This document shows, piece after piece, positions 12,501-23,927 of a stretch of DNA of 64,000 nt. Made by a program: the position numbers and the translations under genes. How positions within the stretch are numbered: the stretch's first letter is position 1; each line of letters begins with the position of its first letter. Where the stretch lies: positions 441,149,351 to 441,213,350 of the forward strand of contig NC_066580.1 of NCBI RefSeq assembly GCF_024323335.1, written 5' to 3'. The stretch comes from Lathyrus oleraceus (Eukaryota; Streptophyta; Magnoliopsida; Fabales; Fabaceae). Below the pieces are notes generated by a model. It was not told the origin of the DNA, made no database searches, and saw only the letters and a program-made list of their open reading frames with translations.

Positions 12501-13583
12501 AAGCGTTGCAGGGTGAGCTTATGGTGGTATGCTTTTTAGTTTGTATGGAGTAGAAACATGGAAAGGAGTATGATGTGGGAAAGTAGAAGTTTGAAGAGGA
12601 GGGTGTTGAGTGTTTTTTATTGTGAACAATAGGCGCTATATTATAGTAGTGTTTAGAAGAGATACATGGAGAGAAAGATGGATCATGCACAACAGCAAAA
12701 GGGATGAAGAAGGTTTTTTGTGACAATGCAATAAGAAATCCCCCTCCGTTTTTTACTCTTTTGCTTTTTAATTTTGAAATCTAAATGAGAGAGAGGTCCT
12801 GAGAAAATGGATGGGGGCGCTATTGTTTCACATGAGGGAGAAAAGATGATATGCATCTAACTTTTTCCCCTTATTTAGTGCTTTTTTATTTGAGAGAGAA
12901 TGTTGGTAGAGATGAGCGCAGCTTATGAGTGTGTGTTCTTGGCCAATAGCAATTCCATATATAGCAAATGCAATTAGGGTTTTAGAAAATTAATTTGGTC
13001 AAGAATACCCTTAGATATTTTGGGGTGATCAAGATAAGATCAAAGTTAAAAATAAATTTGTTTCAATAAAATCAAATTGATTAATTATTTGCCTCTATTT
13101 ATTTTTTCTTAACATTTTGACAAAAAACAAAAATAAAAGGAATTAAAATGAATAAAACTCGGGGTCGAAAATGTGTGAAAAATAAAATGAATACATTAAA
13201 ATAATCTACGCGAAATAAAGTTCCGAAAAACAGATAGGAAAGATCAAATTTTGCAGTGAAAAGTACTCGGTTGAAAAGGCTCAAGCTGATCAAAATGCGA
13301 TCCCAACTAGAATCAAAAAAACAAAACGAGCATACTAGGTTGAACTATGCAAACCATAGATGAATAAAATAAATAGTTGCAAGCCCGATATTTAAATTTT
13401 TCAACTGCTATTTTATGCACAATAGAAAATTAATTCAATCAATTTGTTTGTAATATCGAAATTTTCTTTTGGTTGACTTTTTAAGTATTATGCTGAAAGA
13501 AATGCATGCCATGATATGCAAATGATGTGAATGTCATGTGAATGCATCAATTTATGATTTAGGGAATAAATTGGGGTATGACA
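9535..13583 (-). mobile_element. LTR-B, Ogre-like LTR, about 4.05 kb
   Basis: Plus-strand ends are TGTTGCATCTCG (9535) and TTGGGGTATGACA (13583), giving TGTCATACCCC...GCAACA in element sense. The (G)AATTCGCCA block is at 9594-9602 and the conserved U5 block at 9660-9765. Flanks GAAGG and GAGAT do not match, so it is either rearranged or part of a larger lost element. It lies between LTR-A and the LINE. The open frame at 10948-11235 within it has no recognisable domain. Confidence 0.7.
11983..12056 (-). other. tRNA-like sequence inside LTR-B
   Basis: The minus strand contains an A box (TAGCTCAATTGG, within 12036-12050) and a B box (GTTCGAATCCC, 11991-12001) at tRNA spacing, a GGTA/TACC acceptor-end match and a run of T just downstream. 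The anticodon arm closes only with a six-base loop and the T stem does not pair well. I therefore call it a pseudo-tRNA or tRNA-derived fragment, not a working gene. Confidence 0.45.
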
Positions 13584-14330
13584 GAGATTTTGGGAAGAAA
13601 TCCACTCTTTAGGCTTGCTATTCATGTACTATTTACTGTTACGTAACTTCATTTGACTTTTAGGTTTACTTCTATGGATATTCATGTAGTGAATAAGACT
13701 ATTCAGGTTGTTGTAGTTGTTAGTGTTTTGTGGCCTATTGTCTGAGTAGTATTCTTCTTGTTTGAATCCTACACCCTTCAAGGATGTTGATGTTTTCAAC
13801 ATATTTAAGAATATGATCTATGAGGACAATGTTATCCTTAAATATAACTTTATTCCTTGCCCACCATATGCTATAAAGAATGCCCATAACCTTCTTTATG
13901 GTGTCTTTATTTTTTGTCTTGATAGTATCCCAAAGCCAATGAGTAATAAGATCCCTATGGTCATTGTTATATTTTATATTAATATTAAACCCAAACCATA
14001 CTTTTCTAGTCCAATCACATATCTTGAAAGCATGATCAAGATTTCCTCATGGGTTAGACATTTTAGGCAGAAGATGGGGCAATTAATTCCTTTTTTTTGA
14101 GCTCACTTATAACTGGAAGGCTTTGTTGAAAATGCACCAGCCAAAATCTTTGACCCTAATTTTAATTTTTATACTCCATCAATTCTTCCATACCCCATCA
14201 TTTTCTTTATAATTAGAAGGGACATGGTTATTGTGAGAGTATTGGTCATGGAACCAATAGTACCATGACTTAATAGTATAGTTTCCATCCTTAGTACCCA
14301 TCTATAAAATGGTGTCATTCACATCCATAT
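13584..14330 (-). mobile_element. LINE ORF2, C-terminal part (zinc-binding RVT region), decayed
   Basis: Minus-strand translation gives, with frameshifts and stops, the order typical of the C-terminal region of plant LINE ORF2: a KIRVKDFGWCIFN-like stretch, then KVWFGF, then IWWARNKVIF. It is the downstream half of the LINE whose RT lies at 21411-23095; the two halves are separated by the inverted-repeat element with CATAT at both junctions (14326-14330 and 21411-21415). I saw no poly(A) tail at the left end. Confidence 0.75.
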
Positions 14331-17300
14331 TGTAACACCTCAAAATTTGCCCTCCTCTCTTGGGACTAGCTTAACATATTGCATTTCATCTTTTAGGACA
14401 TTAGTCATTGCATCTTTGCATATCATATGGCAACATCAAACAAGTCATCCTCCTAGGTCTTGATCAGAAGATAGAGAGGTTAGAAGATATTCAAGCCTGA
14501 GGGTTTCATGGATTGATCACTAATCATCTGAGGGTTGGTGCTTCAAATTAGGGTTTCTTGGTGCCTCAAGGAGATTGATCATTATTTTATGGGAGATGGT
14601 ACATCATCATCATCATGGTCTTATCATCACCAAGAGATTCATTATGCTTGATCAGATTCCTTGGGATTAGGGTTTTGACCTCTGGTCAACCCTAATCATC
14701 TGAATTGGGCCAATCAGGGCTTGTTAAGGAGATGAGGTTTTCATTGAGATAGGAGATCATCATATGGTTATATGGAGTTTATGGAAGCTAGGGTTTCATG
14801 TTTGAGCCATTTCATCAGGAGATTGAGGCTCAATTTCATCTGTGCACAGCCAATTCATCTATCAGTCAACAAGAGTCAACCACAGGTCAACTGATGGATT
14901 TGGAGGTGGGAGAGGGTTAGAAACACTTCATTCATGTCCAAATAAGTTTCATTTGACATTTCAAACATCAAGGTTGAAGAAAAAAAAAGTCAGATGAAAA
15001 CTTTCCAAAAATAGAAAGTGACTTGTAATTCAAAATTGCCAAAAATGGAAAGGTTTTCTCCTTAAGATTACATGTCCAAAAATGCTTCAAATGAAATTTT
15101 GTCCAACATGAAAGTTGTGGATCTTGCTCTCACCTTTCCAAAAAGTCCAAGAACATGAATCTCTCATGTGTGGTTGGCAAGTTATGGATCAATCTTGGTC
15201 AAGAAAATTTGAATTTCAAAAGTGCATAACTTTTGAACCAAAAGGCCAAATGGAGTGGGATTTTTTGCCACATTCTTGTATTGACATGCTCTATCCAATT
15301 CAAGCATCAAAATCCATGAATTTCCATTACAAAAAAATTGGACTTTCCATTTGAATTTTGGAGGGAAAAATGCAATTTGAAAATTATGCTTTGAATTCAC
15401 TTGATTCCACTTGCCTTGGCTTAGAAACAACATTTTGAAGTGAATTGGTTCAGAAACCTTGCACTGTTACATTGGTTATTTCATGTACAAGGCAATTTGC
15501 TAATGTGCACTAAAACTTGCATTTTACTTAAACCTTTGCATTAACCTAATCATGATTAGTGAACATCATTAACAACACATATAAAACCATAATCATAACT
15601 GTTTTCTTGCTAATCATAACAGAATTGTGAAATTGAGATCTAGATCCAAAAGTTCTTCAACTTCTTCTCTCAACTTTTCTCCATTTTTCTGCACAAACAT
15701 TGTTGTTTCCTTGATCAAACCATCATCTACTAGCATAATTGGAGTGGTTAGAAGCAAGATCCATTGATTTCGAGCAAGCTTTTGGAACTGTTGAAGCACA
15801 AGGTTATCCATGGCAGTTTGATTTTCTGGACTTCTCAAGCACGATTAACAGCCAAACCTTTCTTCATTCATGCATATGAGAGTTGAGGAACCTCTGTTTC
15901 ACCTTGCCAAGGCTTGATTCGCACGACTCCACTACTATTGCATCTTGAAGGTCAGTTTTCGATGCTCTTAATTCATGAAATTAGTGGATGTATGTGGTAG
16001 ATCTTTGAATGTAGAGTAATCTGCACTTTGTTCCATTGAATTTCGTTGAGAAATGAGAAAGTTACATTGATTTGAAGTTTGGTTGATGAAACTAGTTGTG
16101 CTCGATTTGTTTAATCTAGGAAGAATTAGGTTAAAATAGGTTTAGCATGATGATGTACATTGCAAGACGAAGCTAATGATATAAGTTTTGTGAATTTTGG
16201 TGATGATTTGTTCTTGAGCTGGAAATTCATGACGAACATTGCATGAACCCTAAAAAATCGTTCCCAGAAGCGTTGTAGATCCATGCCTTCACCTGTTTGC
16301 ATGTTTTTCATGTTTTTCGCCCATGCACCAATCACGACGTGCCACATCACTTAATGAAACGGCGCGTTTCATTAAGTTGAGCGCTCAGTTTAAAATGCTC
16401 ACCGGTTCGATACATGGCTGGAGCGCTTTCAAAATAGGCCTTGGCATTTTCACATATGTTTCATCCATGTTCATGTACATGCCATTTCATGTTTTTTTGT
16501 TTTTTTCACTCATTCCAAAAATCATATCTCATTGAATAATTGTCCAAATTGCATGGGATTTTTTGCATAATGTTCATCATGATCTCTACTATTTAATGAA
16601 TATTTTTCCAGAAATTGTGCACTGTTGATTTTTTATTTTGTTTAGGGATTATGCATGTGTATGCTTTCATGACCTATCTTGCCATATCCTTCATGAAATG
16701 ATGAGATTTTATCCAACATTCTTGAAATTTTGCATGCTCAAAATAGACACCTTAATGGACATTTTGGTATAGAGTTTGTATTTTTCCCATTCCTGGTTGT
16801 TGAGATATGCTCTGTTGAATGTAGGTGTGACAATTTGTGTCACACCTTTGCTTGCTTGACTTGTGGAATTTATTTGCCATTCCATTTCAATGTCAATTAA
16901 TCTGATTTTTTGCATGATGCTACTTCTGGATGTTAGGATTACTTGTGAGTTTTTATGGAACTTTTGGATGCATTTCCAATTTGTTTGAGATTTTCTTTGC
17001 TGGTTGGTCATTTGAGGACTTTTTGATAGTCATGAACTTAGATGATTTGTGAAATTCTTGATATGTATCACATGAACTTGAAATTTTGCACATTGATTCT
17101 AGACACTTTGAAGTTTATCTTGGCTTTGGTTTGATTCATTTATCATGTGTAGATTCTGTTTTATGCTTGTGTGAAGTTGATGCATGGTTTTGTGCCCTAA
17201 TTGAGCTTGTTTTGCCTTGCCTTGCCTTATGGAATTTATTTGATATGCTTCCAATTGGCCAAATGACTTGAAATTTGGTATGATGATCATGTAATGAGTG

Positions 17301-18198
17301 CTGTTTAGCCATGATTTTTCTTGGGATTTATTGAATTATTTTTGAGTGGATGTGGATTGATTCATTCTGTTTGGTCCAATGAGCTTTCAAATTGCATGCT
17401 TTGCATTATTTGTTGTGTGAAATAATTTTGGTGCATGATATGAACATGGGACCTTTTGGATGATGTTTTAATTTGATTGAACTTGATTATTACCAATTTT
17501 CATGTTCTGTTTTGAATTATTTCTCCCTCTTTGACCCTAGGCCTTGTCCTAGGGGTTTGCTTCTCATGTTTGAGCTTGGTTTGCAGGTTAAGAAGCATAT
17601 GGCTATGAGGGAAATGATTCACTTGCTTGAGTTGACTAATTGGTCAATGTTGAACTAATCTTGAGTTTGTTTTGTAGGTGGCTTCGAAGTCATTTGAGTT
17701 GAGCATTGCTTGCTTGATGCATTGCTTGTGTACAGTTAACTGTTGACTTGTAGCTGTCTGTTTGACTTTTTGAGTTGAATACTAACTGAGTTAGATTGTT
17801 CTCAGGTACATTAGTTGCTATAGTTCATTGTGAACTTGCTTTTGCTGTTGCTTGGTTGCTTAACCAATTGAGGTAGAACTCACTAACTCCATGTAGTCTG
17901 GAAGACCTGGCCTGTTATTTGGTCAGGCACCTGTCTGAAGTCCTCCTTAAGAGGCAATGCTTGTGATTGTCTATTTTTGTCCCCAAGCAGGAAAAGACCT
18001 TTGATAAGGCAATTGGCAGATAAAAGAGATGTGCAATCCATCTCCTGCTATTCAGTTGAGTCATCCCTTTGCTCACACACCTGGTGTTGATGCATTGTGG
18101 ATATTAACCCAAGATCCATGTTGAGTCAGTCATAAGTGTAGAAGGGTTCCCACTTTCTGAACCCACACTTCATTTGTCTGAAGCTCTCCCAGGCCAGG
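14331..18198 (+). repeat. Left arm: unspliced, 3'-truncated LTR copy
   Basis: It runs in LTR sense from TGTAACACC to CCCAGGCCAGG. Segments 14331-15950 (1620 bp) and 17678-18198 (521 bp) each have an exact-length reverse-complement partner in the right arm. Between them lie 1,727 bp that the right arm lacks. The few differences seen are substitutions (for example GTGGATCTT here, GTGTATCTT there, near 15117). Short open frames in it mirror those of the right arm and carry no known domain. Confidence 0.92.
15951..17677 (+). other. Intron-like segment (GT...AG) present in left arm only
   Basis: It begins GTCAGTTTTC after CATCTTGAAG (15941-15950) and ends TTGTTTTGTAG before GTGGCTTCGAAG (17678 on). 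The right arm joins CTTGAAG directly to GTGGCTTC. A CTAAT branch-like site lies about 20 bases before the AG, and the segment is T-rich in the same sense, as plant introns are. The junction can slide by two bases (shared GT), and one of those positions is canonical GT-AG. I infer that this is an intron of an LTR-derived transcript. Confidence 0.85.
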
Positions 18199-19269
18199 CG
18201 CCTAAAATAAAACAAACAGAGCCGCCACCGTGCGTTATTTATCCCAACAGCGGGAAAGGAAACGCTCGAAGTAAACCTGGAAAAGACATGGTCTCGCAAC
18301 CAAAGAGAATGGGATCGGGAGTCGGTTATGCGAAGGGAAGGTATTAGCACCCCTACGCATCCGTCGTACTCGACGGGATCCACGCTCAAAAGGAAAGAAA
18401 AAGGTTGCTAAAACAAACATCACACACACACACACTGAAACAACACAGGTGGGAGAAGAGGGGAGAGGGCTCGCTAGGATATCGCATCCTATGCCTACGT
18501 ATCTCATCTGGAATGAGAATCAGAGCTACCATAGTTCGGCTCACGCACGCCGAAACAAAACACACACAAGCAGGCAAACATGGAATCCGAATGCCAATCG
18601 ATGGACTTACATCAGACTCCGAACCAAACAAACCCACACTGGAAACCAAACGCCACTTGATGGACTTATATCGGACTCCAAGCACACAACAATAGGATAC
18701 GGAATGCCAATCGCTGGGCTTACATCCATCTCCTAACACACACAAGAAAGGGTAACACACAACAAGTTACTAAGGAGTCGGGAACTCGAGCCTAGCAACT
18801 GTCAAGCAAACACACACAAAAAAGAAAAAGGGTGCCCGGAGAGATCTCGTACGACCTCCTGCCTACGTACCTCATCTGGTATGAGGATCAGGGCAACGTA
18901 GTTCCCCTGAACAGGGGAGAAACTATCTCCTAACCAGAGACTGGGAAATGACTAACTAAAAGGGAGACTGACTCGAGCCTAATAGTTATCATGTATTCCA
19001 CAATGGTCCTAGGTTGAGTTTTCTATCTAACTTGCACAGGTAGCAAGTTAATCCTAAACAGGCAAAGCAAAGCATGCAAGCACAATCCAAACAAAGCAAA
19101 CATACCCAATTAGCACACACTATATGCAGACAAAGTGGGCTCACACAAGGGTTAGGCTGCAAAAGAAAACCAACTGTATCAGGGTGATGTTAGCTCTTAA
19201 CCCTAACATTGAGAGTTAGGGTGAAGCAGATGAAATAGGAAGTGAGGGGTGTGCCTCAAAGCTCTTATC
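18199..19269 (-). repeat. Single-copy centre of the inverted element: U5/3' part of the right-hand LTR
   Basis: In minus sense it continues the right arm towards the LTR 3' end. It carries the GAGCCGCCA block (18219-18227) and the conserved U5 block with GGTTATGCGAAGGGAAGG (18325-18342). Compared with the other LTRs, about 30 bases of the extreme 3' terminus beyond GAGCCGCCA are missing at the junction with the left arm. The long minus frames at 18126-18760 lie in this non-coding block. Confidence 0.8.
18590..18740 (-). repeat. Three ~60-bp tandem units in the U5 region
   Basis: Units share GCCA(A/C)T(C/T)GATGGACTTA followed by CATC(A/G)GACTCC-like sequence and an ACACAC tail, starting near 18593, 18650 and 18707. 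They lie beside two TACGTA-containing blocks (18496 and 18864) that resemble each other. Confidence 0.65.
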
Positions 19270-21410
19270 CCTGGCCTGGGAGAGCTTCAGACAAATGAAG
19301 TGTGGGTTCAGAAAGTGGGAACCCTTCTACACTTATGACTGACTCAACATGGATCTTGGGTTAATATCTATAATGCATCGACACCAGGTGTGTGAGCAAA
19401 GGGATGACTCAACTGAATAGCAGGAGATGGATTGCACATCTCTTTTATCTGCCAATTGCCTTATCAAAGGTCTTTTCCTGCTTGGGGACAAAAATAGACA
19501 ATCACAAGCATTGCCTCTTAAGGAGGACTTCAGACAGGTGCCTGACCAAATAACAGGCCAGGCCTTCTAGACTACATGGAGTTAGTGAGTTCTACCTCAA
19601 TTGGTTAAGCAACCAAGCAACAGCAAAAGCAAGTTCACAATGAACTATAGCAACTAATGTACCTGAAAACAATCTAACTCAGTTAGTATTCAACTCAAAA
19701 AGTCAAATAGACAGCTACAAGTCAACAGTTAACTGTACACAAGCAATGCATCAAGCAAGCAATGCTCAACTCAAATGACTTCGAAGCCACCTTCAAGATG
19801 CAACAGTAGTGGAATCGTGCGAATCAAGCCTTGGCAAGGTGAAACAGAGGTTCCTCAACTCTCATATGCATGAATGAAGAAAGGTTTGGCTGTTAATCGT
19901 GCTTGAGAAGTCCAGAAAATCAAACTGCCATGGATAACCTTGTGCTTCAACAGTTCCAAAAGCTTGCTCGAAATCAATGGATCTTGCTTCTAACCACTCC
20001 AATTATGCTAGTAGATGATGGTTTGATCAAGGAAACAACAATGTTTGTGCAGAAAAATGGAGAAAAGTTGAGAGAAGAAGTTGAAGAACTTTTGGATCTA
20101 GATCTCAATTTCACAATTCTGTTATGATTAGCAAGAAAACAGTTATGATTATGGTTTTATATGTGTTGTTAATGATGTTCACTAATCATGATTAGGTTAA
20201 TGCAAAGGTTTAAGTAAAATGCAAGTTTTAGTGCAAATTAGCAAATTGCCTTGTACATGAAATAACCAATGTAACAGTGCAAGGTTTCTGAACCAATTCA
20301 CTTCAAAATGCTGTTTCTAAGCCAAGGCAAGTGGAATCAAGTGAATTCAAAGCATAATTTTCAAATTGCATTTTTCCCTCCAAAATTCAAATGGAAAGTC
20401 CAATTTTTTTGTAATGGAAATTCATGGATTTTGATGCTTGAATTGGATAGAGCATGTCAATACAAGAATGTGGCAAAAAATCCCACTCCATTTGGCCTTT
20501 TGGTTCAAAAGTTATGCACTTTTGAAATTCAAATTTTCTTGACCAAGATTGATCCATAACTTGCCAACCACACATGAGAGATTCATGTTCTTTGACTTTT
20601 TGGAAAGGTGAGAGCAAGATACACAACTTTCATGTTGGACAAAATTTCATTTGAAGCATTTTTGGACATGTAATCTTAAGGAGAAAACCTTTCCATTTTT
20701 GGCAATTTTGAATTACAAGTCACTTTCTATTTTTGGAAAGTTTTCATCTGACTTTTTTTTTCTTCAACCTTGATGTTTGAAATGTCAAATGAAACTTATT
20801 TGGACATGAATGAAGTGTTTCTAACCCTCTCCCACCTCCAAATCCATCAGTTGACCTGTGGTTGACTCTTGTTGACTGATAGATGAATTGGCTGTGCACA
20901 GATGAAATTGAGCCTCAATCTCCTGGTGAAATGGCTCAAACATGAAACCCTAGCTTCCATAAACTCCATATAACCATATGATGATCTCCCATCTCAATGA
21001 AAACCTCATCTCCTTAACAAGCCCTGATTGGCCCAATTCAGATGATTAGGGTTGACCAGAGGTCAAAACCCTAATCCCAAGGAATCTGATCAAGCATAAT
21101 GAATCTCTTGGTGATGATAAGACCATGATGATGATGATGTACCATCTCCCATAAAATAATGATCAATCTCCTTGAGGCACCTAGAAACCCTAATTTGAAG
21201 CACCAACCCTCAGATGATTAGTGATCAATCCATGAAACCCTCAGGCTTGAATATCTTCTAACCTCTCTATCTTCTGATCAAGACCTAGGAGGATGACTTA
21301 TTTGATGTTGCCATATGATATGCAAAGATGCAATGACTAATTTCCTAAAAGATGAAATGCAATATGTTAAGCTAGTCCCAAGAGAGGAGGGCAAATTTTG
21401 AGGTGTTACA
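19270..21410 (-). repeat. Right arm: spliced-form LTR copy
   Basis: This is the reverse complement of 14331-15950 plus 17678-18198, 1620 + 521 bp, with the exon-exon type join at 19790/19791. Peptides encoded by 19903-20127 (plus) and by 15614-15838 (minus) are the same 74 residues, showing how little the arms have diverged. It ends at 21410 with GGTGTTACA followed by the CATAT target copy. Confidence 0.92.
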
Positions 21411-23095
21411 CATATTACCAATGGAAATTGGATAATCCTATTGCTATCATAAGGGATGAAAGTCTCTTCAATGATGGTTTGATTCTATTGATTGGTACCT
21501 TTATCAATTAGGTTCCTAATCCAAAGCACATTGGTTTCCCAAGGCTTTCAAGTTAACACTTTAAACCAGCCTTGGTAAGGTATCTGCATATCATTCCATA
21601 CATTGATAGAGCTTCTGTTTCCAATTTTATAGAAACAACATTTAAGGAGTTTATCTTTAATGTGAATAAGGGTTTTCCAAATGTAGTTGTCTATAGGATT
21701 GGCTTTAGCCTTCTAGATAGAATTATTAGGAAAATACTTAGCTTTTAGACACCTATGGTTTAAAGTGCCTTCATGAATTAGGATTCTCCATATGTTTTTA
21801 TCTAGAAGAGCATCATTAAAGATGCCCTTTTTTCTAAAACATAGGAAATTTTTGTCCTTAATTTGACAAATTGTATTGCTCTTGTTCCAGCATATCCTCC
21901 TCTCATTGTTTTTAGCTCTCTGTCAGTAATTTTGAATCATACTATCAATATCATTTCAAAGATTTCTCAAGAAACTCAAAGACACTCATAACGTAAGTAG
22001 GAATGACTTGAGCTACAACTTTAATAAGGATAAATTTTGCTGCATATGAAAGATTCTTCTCATTCTATCTATTTATCTTATTTTTGATCCTATCAATAAT
22101 ATAATTAAATTATTACTTTTGGATCTACCCACACGAGTAGGAATCCTAGATAGTTTCCCATCTGGTTAGTAATGTTTATGGGCATCCAATTCCTGACTTT
22201 ATTTTTGGTATCTTCAGTGGCCTTGTTGTTGAATATCTTAGATGATTCACTGAAATGTATAAGTTGTCCAGAGCTGTTTTGGTACTTTTCAAGAATGTTT
22301 TGCAGTTTCTAAGCTTTCTCCTCTTTAGCCCTACATAAAAATAAGTTATCGTCAACAAAGAATAAGCGGGATACTGTTGGGGGTAGTCTTAGTAGTTTTA
22401 ATGTCATGAATAAGGCCATCATTTTCGATTTTCATGATTTCCCCATACATAACCTCAACACAAAGGATAAACAAGTAATGGGAAATGGAGTCCCCTTGTC
22501 TGATGCTCATAGCAAGCTTAAACCACTTATAAGTGTTGTCATTTATGATAATAAGGAAAGAAACATACTTCACACGATTCATGTTAATTTTAGTGAGATT
22601 TGGAGAGAAGCCCATGGATTGTAAAGTATGGTTGATAAAATACCATTCTAGTCTATCATAGCCTTTAGCCATATCCAACTTCAAGCCAACAAGACCCTTC
22701 TTGGAACTTTTATTCTGGTTAAGAGAGTAAAAAGATTCAAAGTTAAGAATGATATTATCAGTTATTAACCAACCAAATATGAAAGCACTTTGTTAAGGAT
22801 TGATAATAGTTTTTAACATAGGATTTATCCCGTTAACTATAACTTTTGTGATAATCTTAAAGGTAACATTACACAGGGATAATATGCTGAAAACTAGTGG
22901 CCTTTATAGGATGATTAATCTTGTGGATAAGACAAATATAAGTTTGATTGAGTTTAGAGACATTACCATCATTGTAGAGGATGATATTCACTACATGAAT
23001 ATCCATAAAAACACTCCTGATATTCAAATGAAGTTACATAATGGTAAAGAGTACCTAAATAGCAAGCCTCATGACATGATTTCTTCTTAAAACAT
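21411..23095 (-). mobile_element. LINE ORF2, reverse transcriptase part, decayed
   Basis: On the minus strand 22352-22684 encodes LINE RT motifs: KLDMAKGYDRLEW (first catalytic Asp), then IRQGDSISHYLF. The next motif, F-V-D-D (about 22356), is in a different frame because of a one-base shift, so the catalytic DD itself survives. Downstream on the minus strand are RAKEEKA and the SGQ.I.FSES motif, then MPININ. Upstream, NQTYICLIHKINHP-like sequence is found to about 22940. Multiple stops make it a pseudogene. The element continues at 14330 after the inserted inverted element. Confidence 0.85.
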
Positions 23096-23105
23096 TAGTT
23101 GATCC

Positions 23106-23804
23106 ATGATGACGAGAAAAGAAGATCACACTACCTACAATAATCATCAACATAATCCTGGTATCCGCAATAAGAAAGCTAATAAAACTGGGGAAAATAG
23201 AAAGAGAAGGAATGACTTAGATATGGAGAACTCACCTGATCACAAAAGGCTGAAGCTCAATAAGAATAAAGAGAGTCTGCAGATTAACTCCTATAACATG
23301 TGTTCTAGGATCAATATGTCTGAGATAAACAAAGGAAAATACCAAAAATTAGATAGCGAGGAGAACATGTATACGAAAAAAGATGACCAAAATGTTGATC
23401 AAAATAAAGGCATAAAAAACTAGTTCAACAAGATGTACGAAAAGCTCTTCAATGTAGGTCAAATCCCTATGCACATATAATACCAAAATAATCAGGAGAG
23501 CAACATCATCATCATACAGGATATTCATTTAGACACGACCAAAGACTCTACCTCCAATTTCAAAAAACATTGGTTTGAGGGAGAAAGCTCCACCAATCAG
23601 ATGAGGAGTCAAAATAGAAGATTTAATCAGTGTGACAATAATCATGCCCCTAATAATAATCAGTTTAACATTAGAAATCCTAAAAAAGAGAAGTGGAAGC
23701 ATGTGATAGCGAAACCAAAAAACTCAAAAAAGTCAAAAACTCATATGTTAAAATCTCCACCAGTGAAAGCAAAAGTAAAGCCCCAAAAGAAATATCGACA
23801 TTAA
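23106..23804 (+). pseudogene. Unidentified K/N-rich pseudo-reading frame
   Basis: One plus-strand frame stays open over about 233 codons with only two stops (23421-23423 and about 23478), in strongly AT-rich DNA where that is uncommon. The product is basic and low in complexity, with RKRRNDLDMENSPDHKRLKL and later WKHVIAKPKNSKKSK. The style recalls the basic hinge of plant LINE ORF1 proteins, and a LINE lies adjacent in the opposite orientation, but I see no zinc knuckle or other diagnostic motif. It may be chance. Confidence 0.35.
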
Positions 23805-23927
23805 GAACATTGATATAATTCCTCGTAAAAAAAAAGGCAAGTATTAACTAAAATATATAGGAAATCAACTTGATAAAAATAGCAAAGATGAAGATCAAAA
23901 ACTTTATCTTAATGATAAAGTACAAAC

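Larger units (their letters stand above)
14331..21410. mobile_element. Inverted-LTR (fold-back) retroelement, 7,080 bp, with perfect 5-bp target duplication
   Basis: Both outer ends are the same LTR 5' terminus: TGTAACACCTCAAAATTTG at 14331, and its reverse complement ending at 21410. CATAT flanks both sides (14326-14330, 21411-21415), and LINE ORF2 continues across the joined flanks, so the unit inserted as one piece. Structure: left arm 14331-18198 (plus sense), single-copy centre 18199-19269 (minus sense, LTR 3' region), right arm 19270-21410 (minus sense). The right LTR copy is 3,212 bp; with the segment it lacks it would be 4,939 bp, close to the other long LTRs here. No internal gag-pol is present. 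Normal LTR elements end in one 5' and one 3' LTR terminus, so two U3 ends are anomalous. Arms are near-identical by eye. Confidence 0.93.

Noticed and set aside
15115..15838. Several frames duplicated exactly in the two arms, suggesting a conserved protein
   Set aside because: Identity reflects the recent inverted duplication, not selection; the 74-codon frame is antisense to the LTR and lacks motifs.
18126..18760. Overlapping minus-strand frames of up to 124 codons, cysteine-rich
   Set aside because: They sit in the conserved non-coding U5 block of the inverted element and are disrupted in the homologous blocks of the other LTRs.
14331..21410. Idea that the inverted arms are an assembly or cloning palindrome
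   Set aside because: The arms carry private substitutions, one has a precise intron-sized difference, and target copies flank the whole; an artefact would not produce these. Long reads are still needed to exclude it formally.
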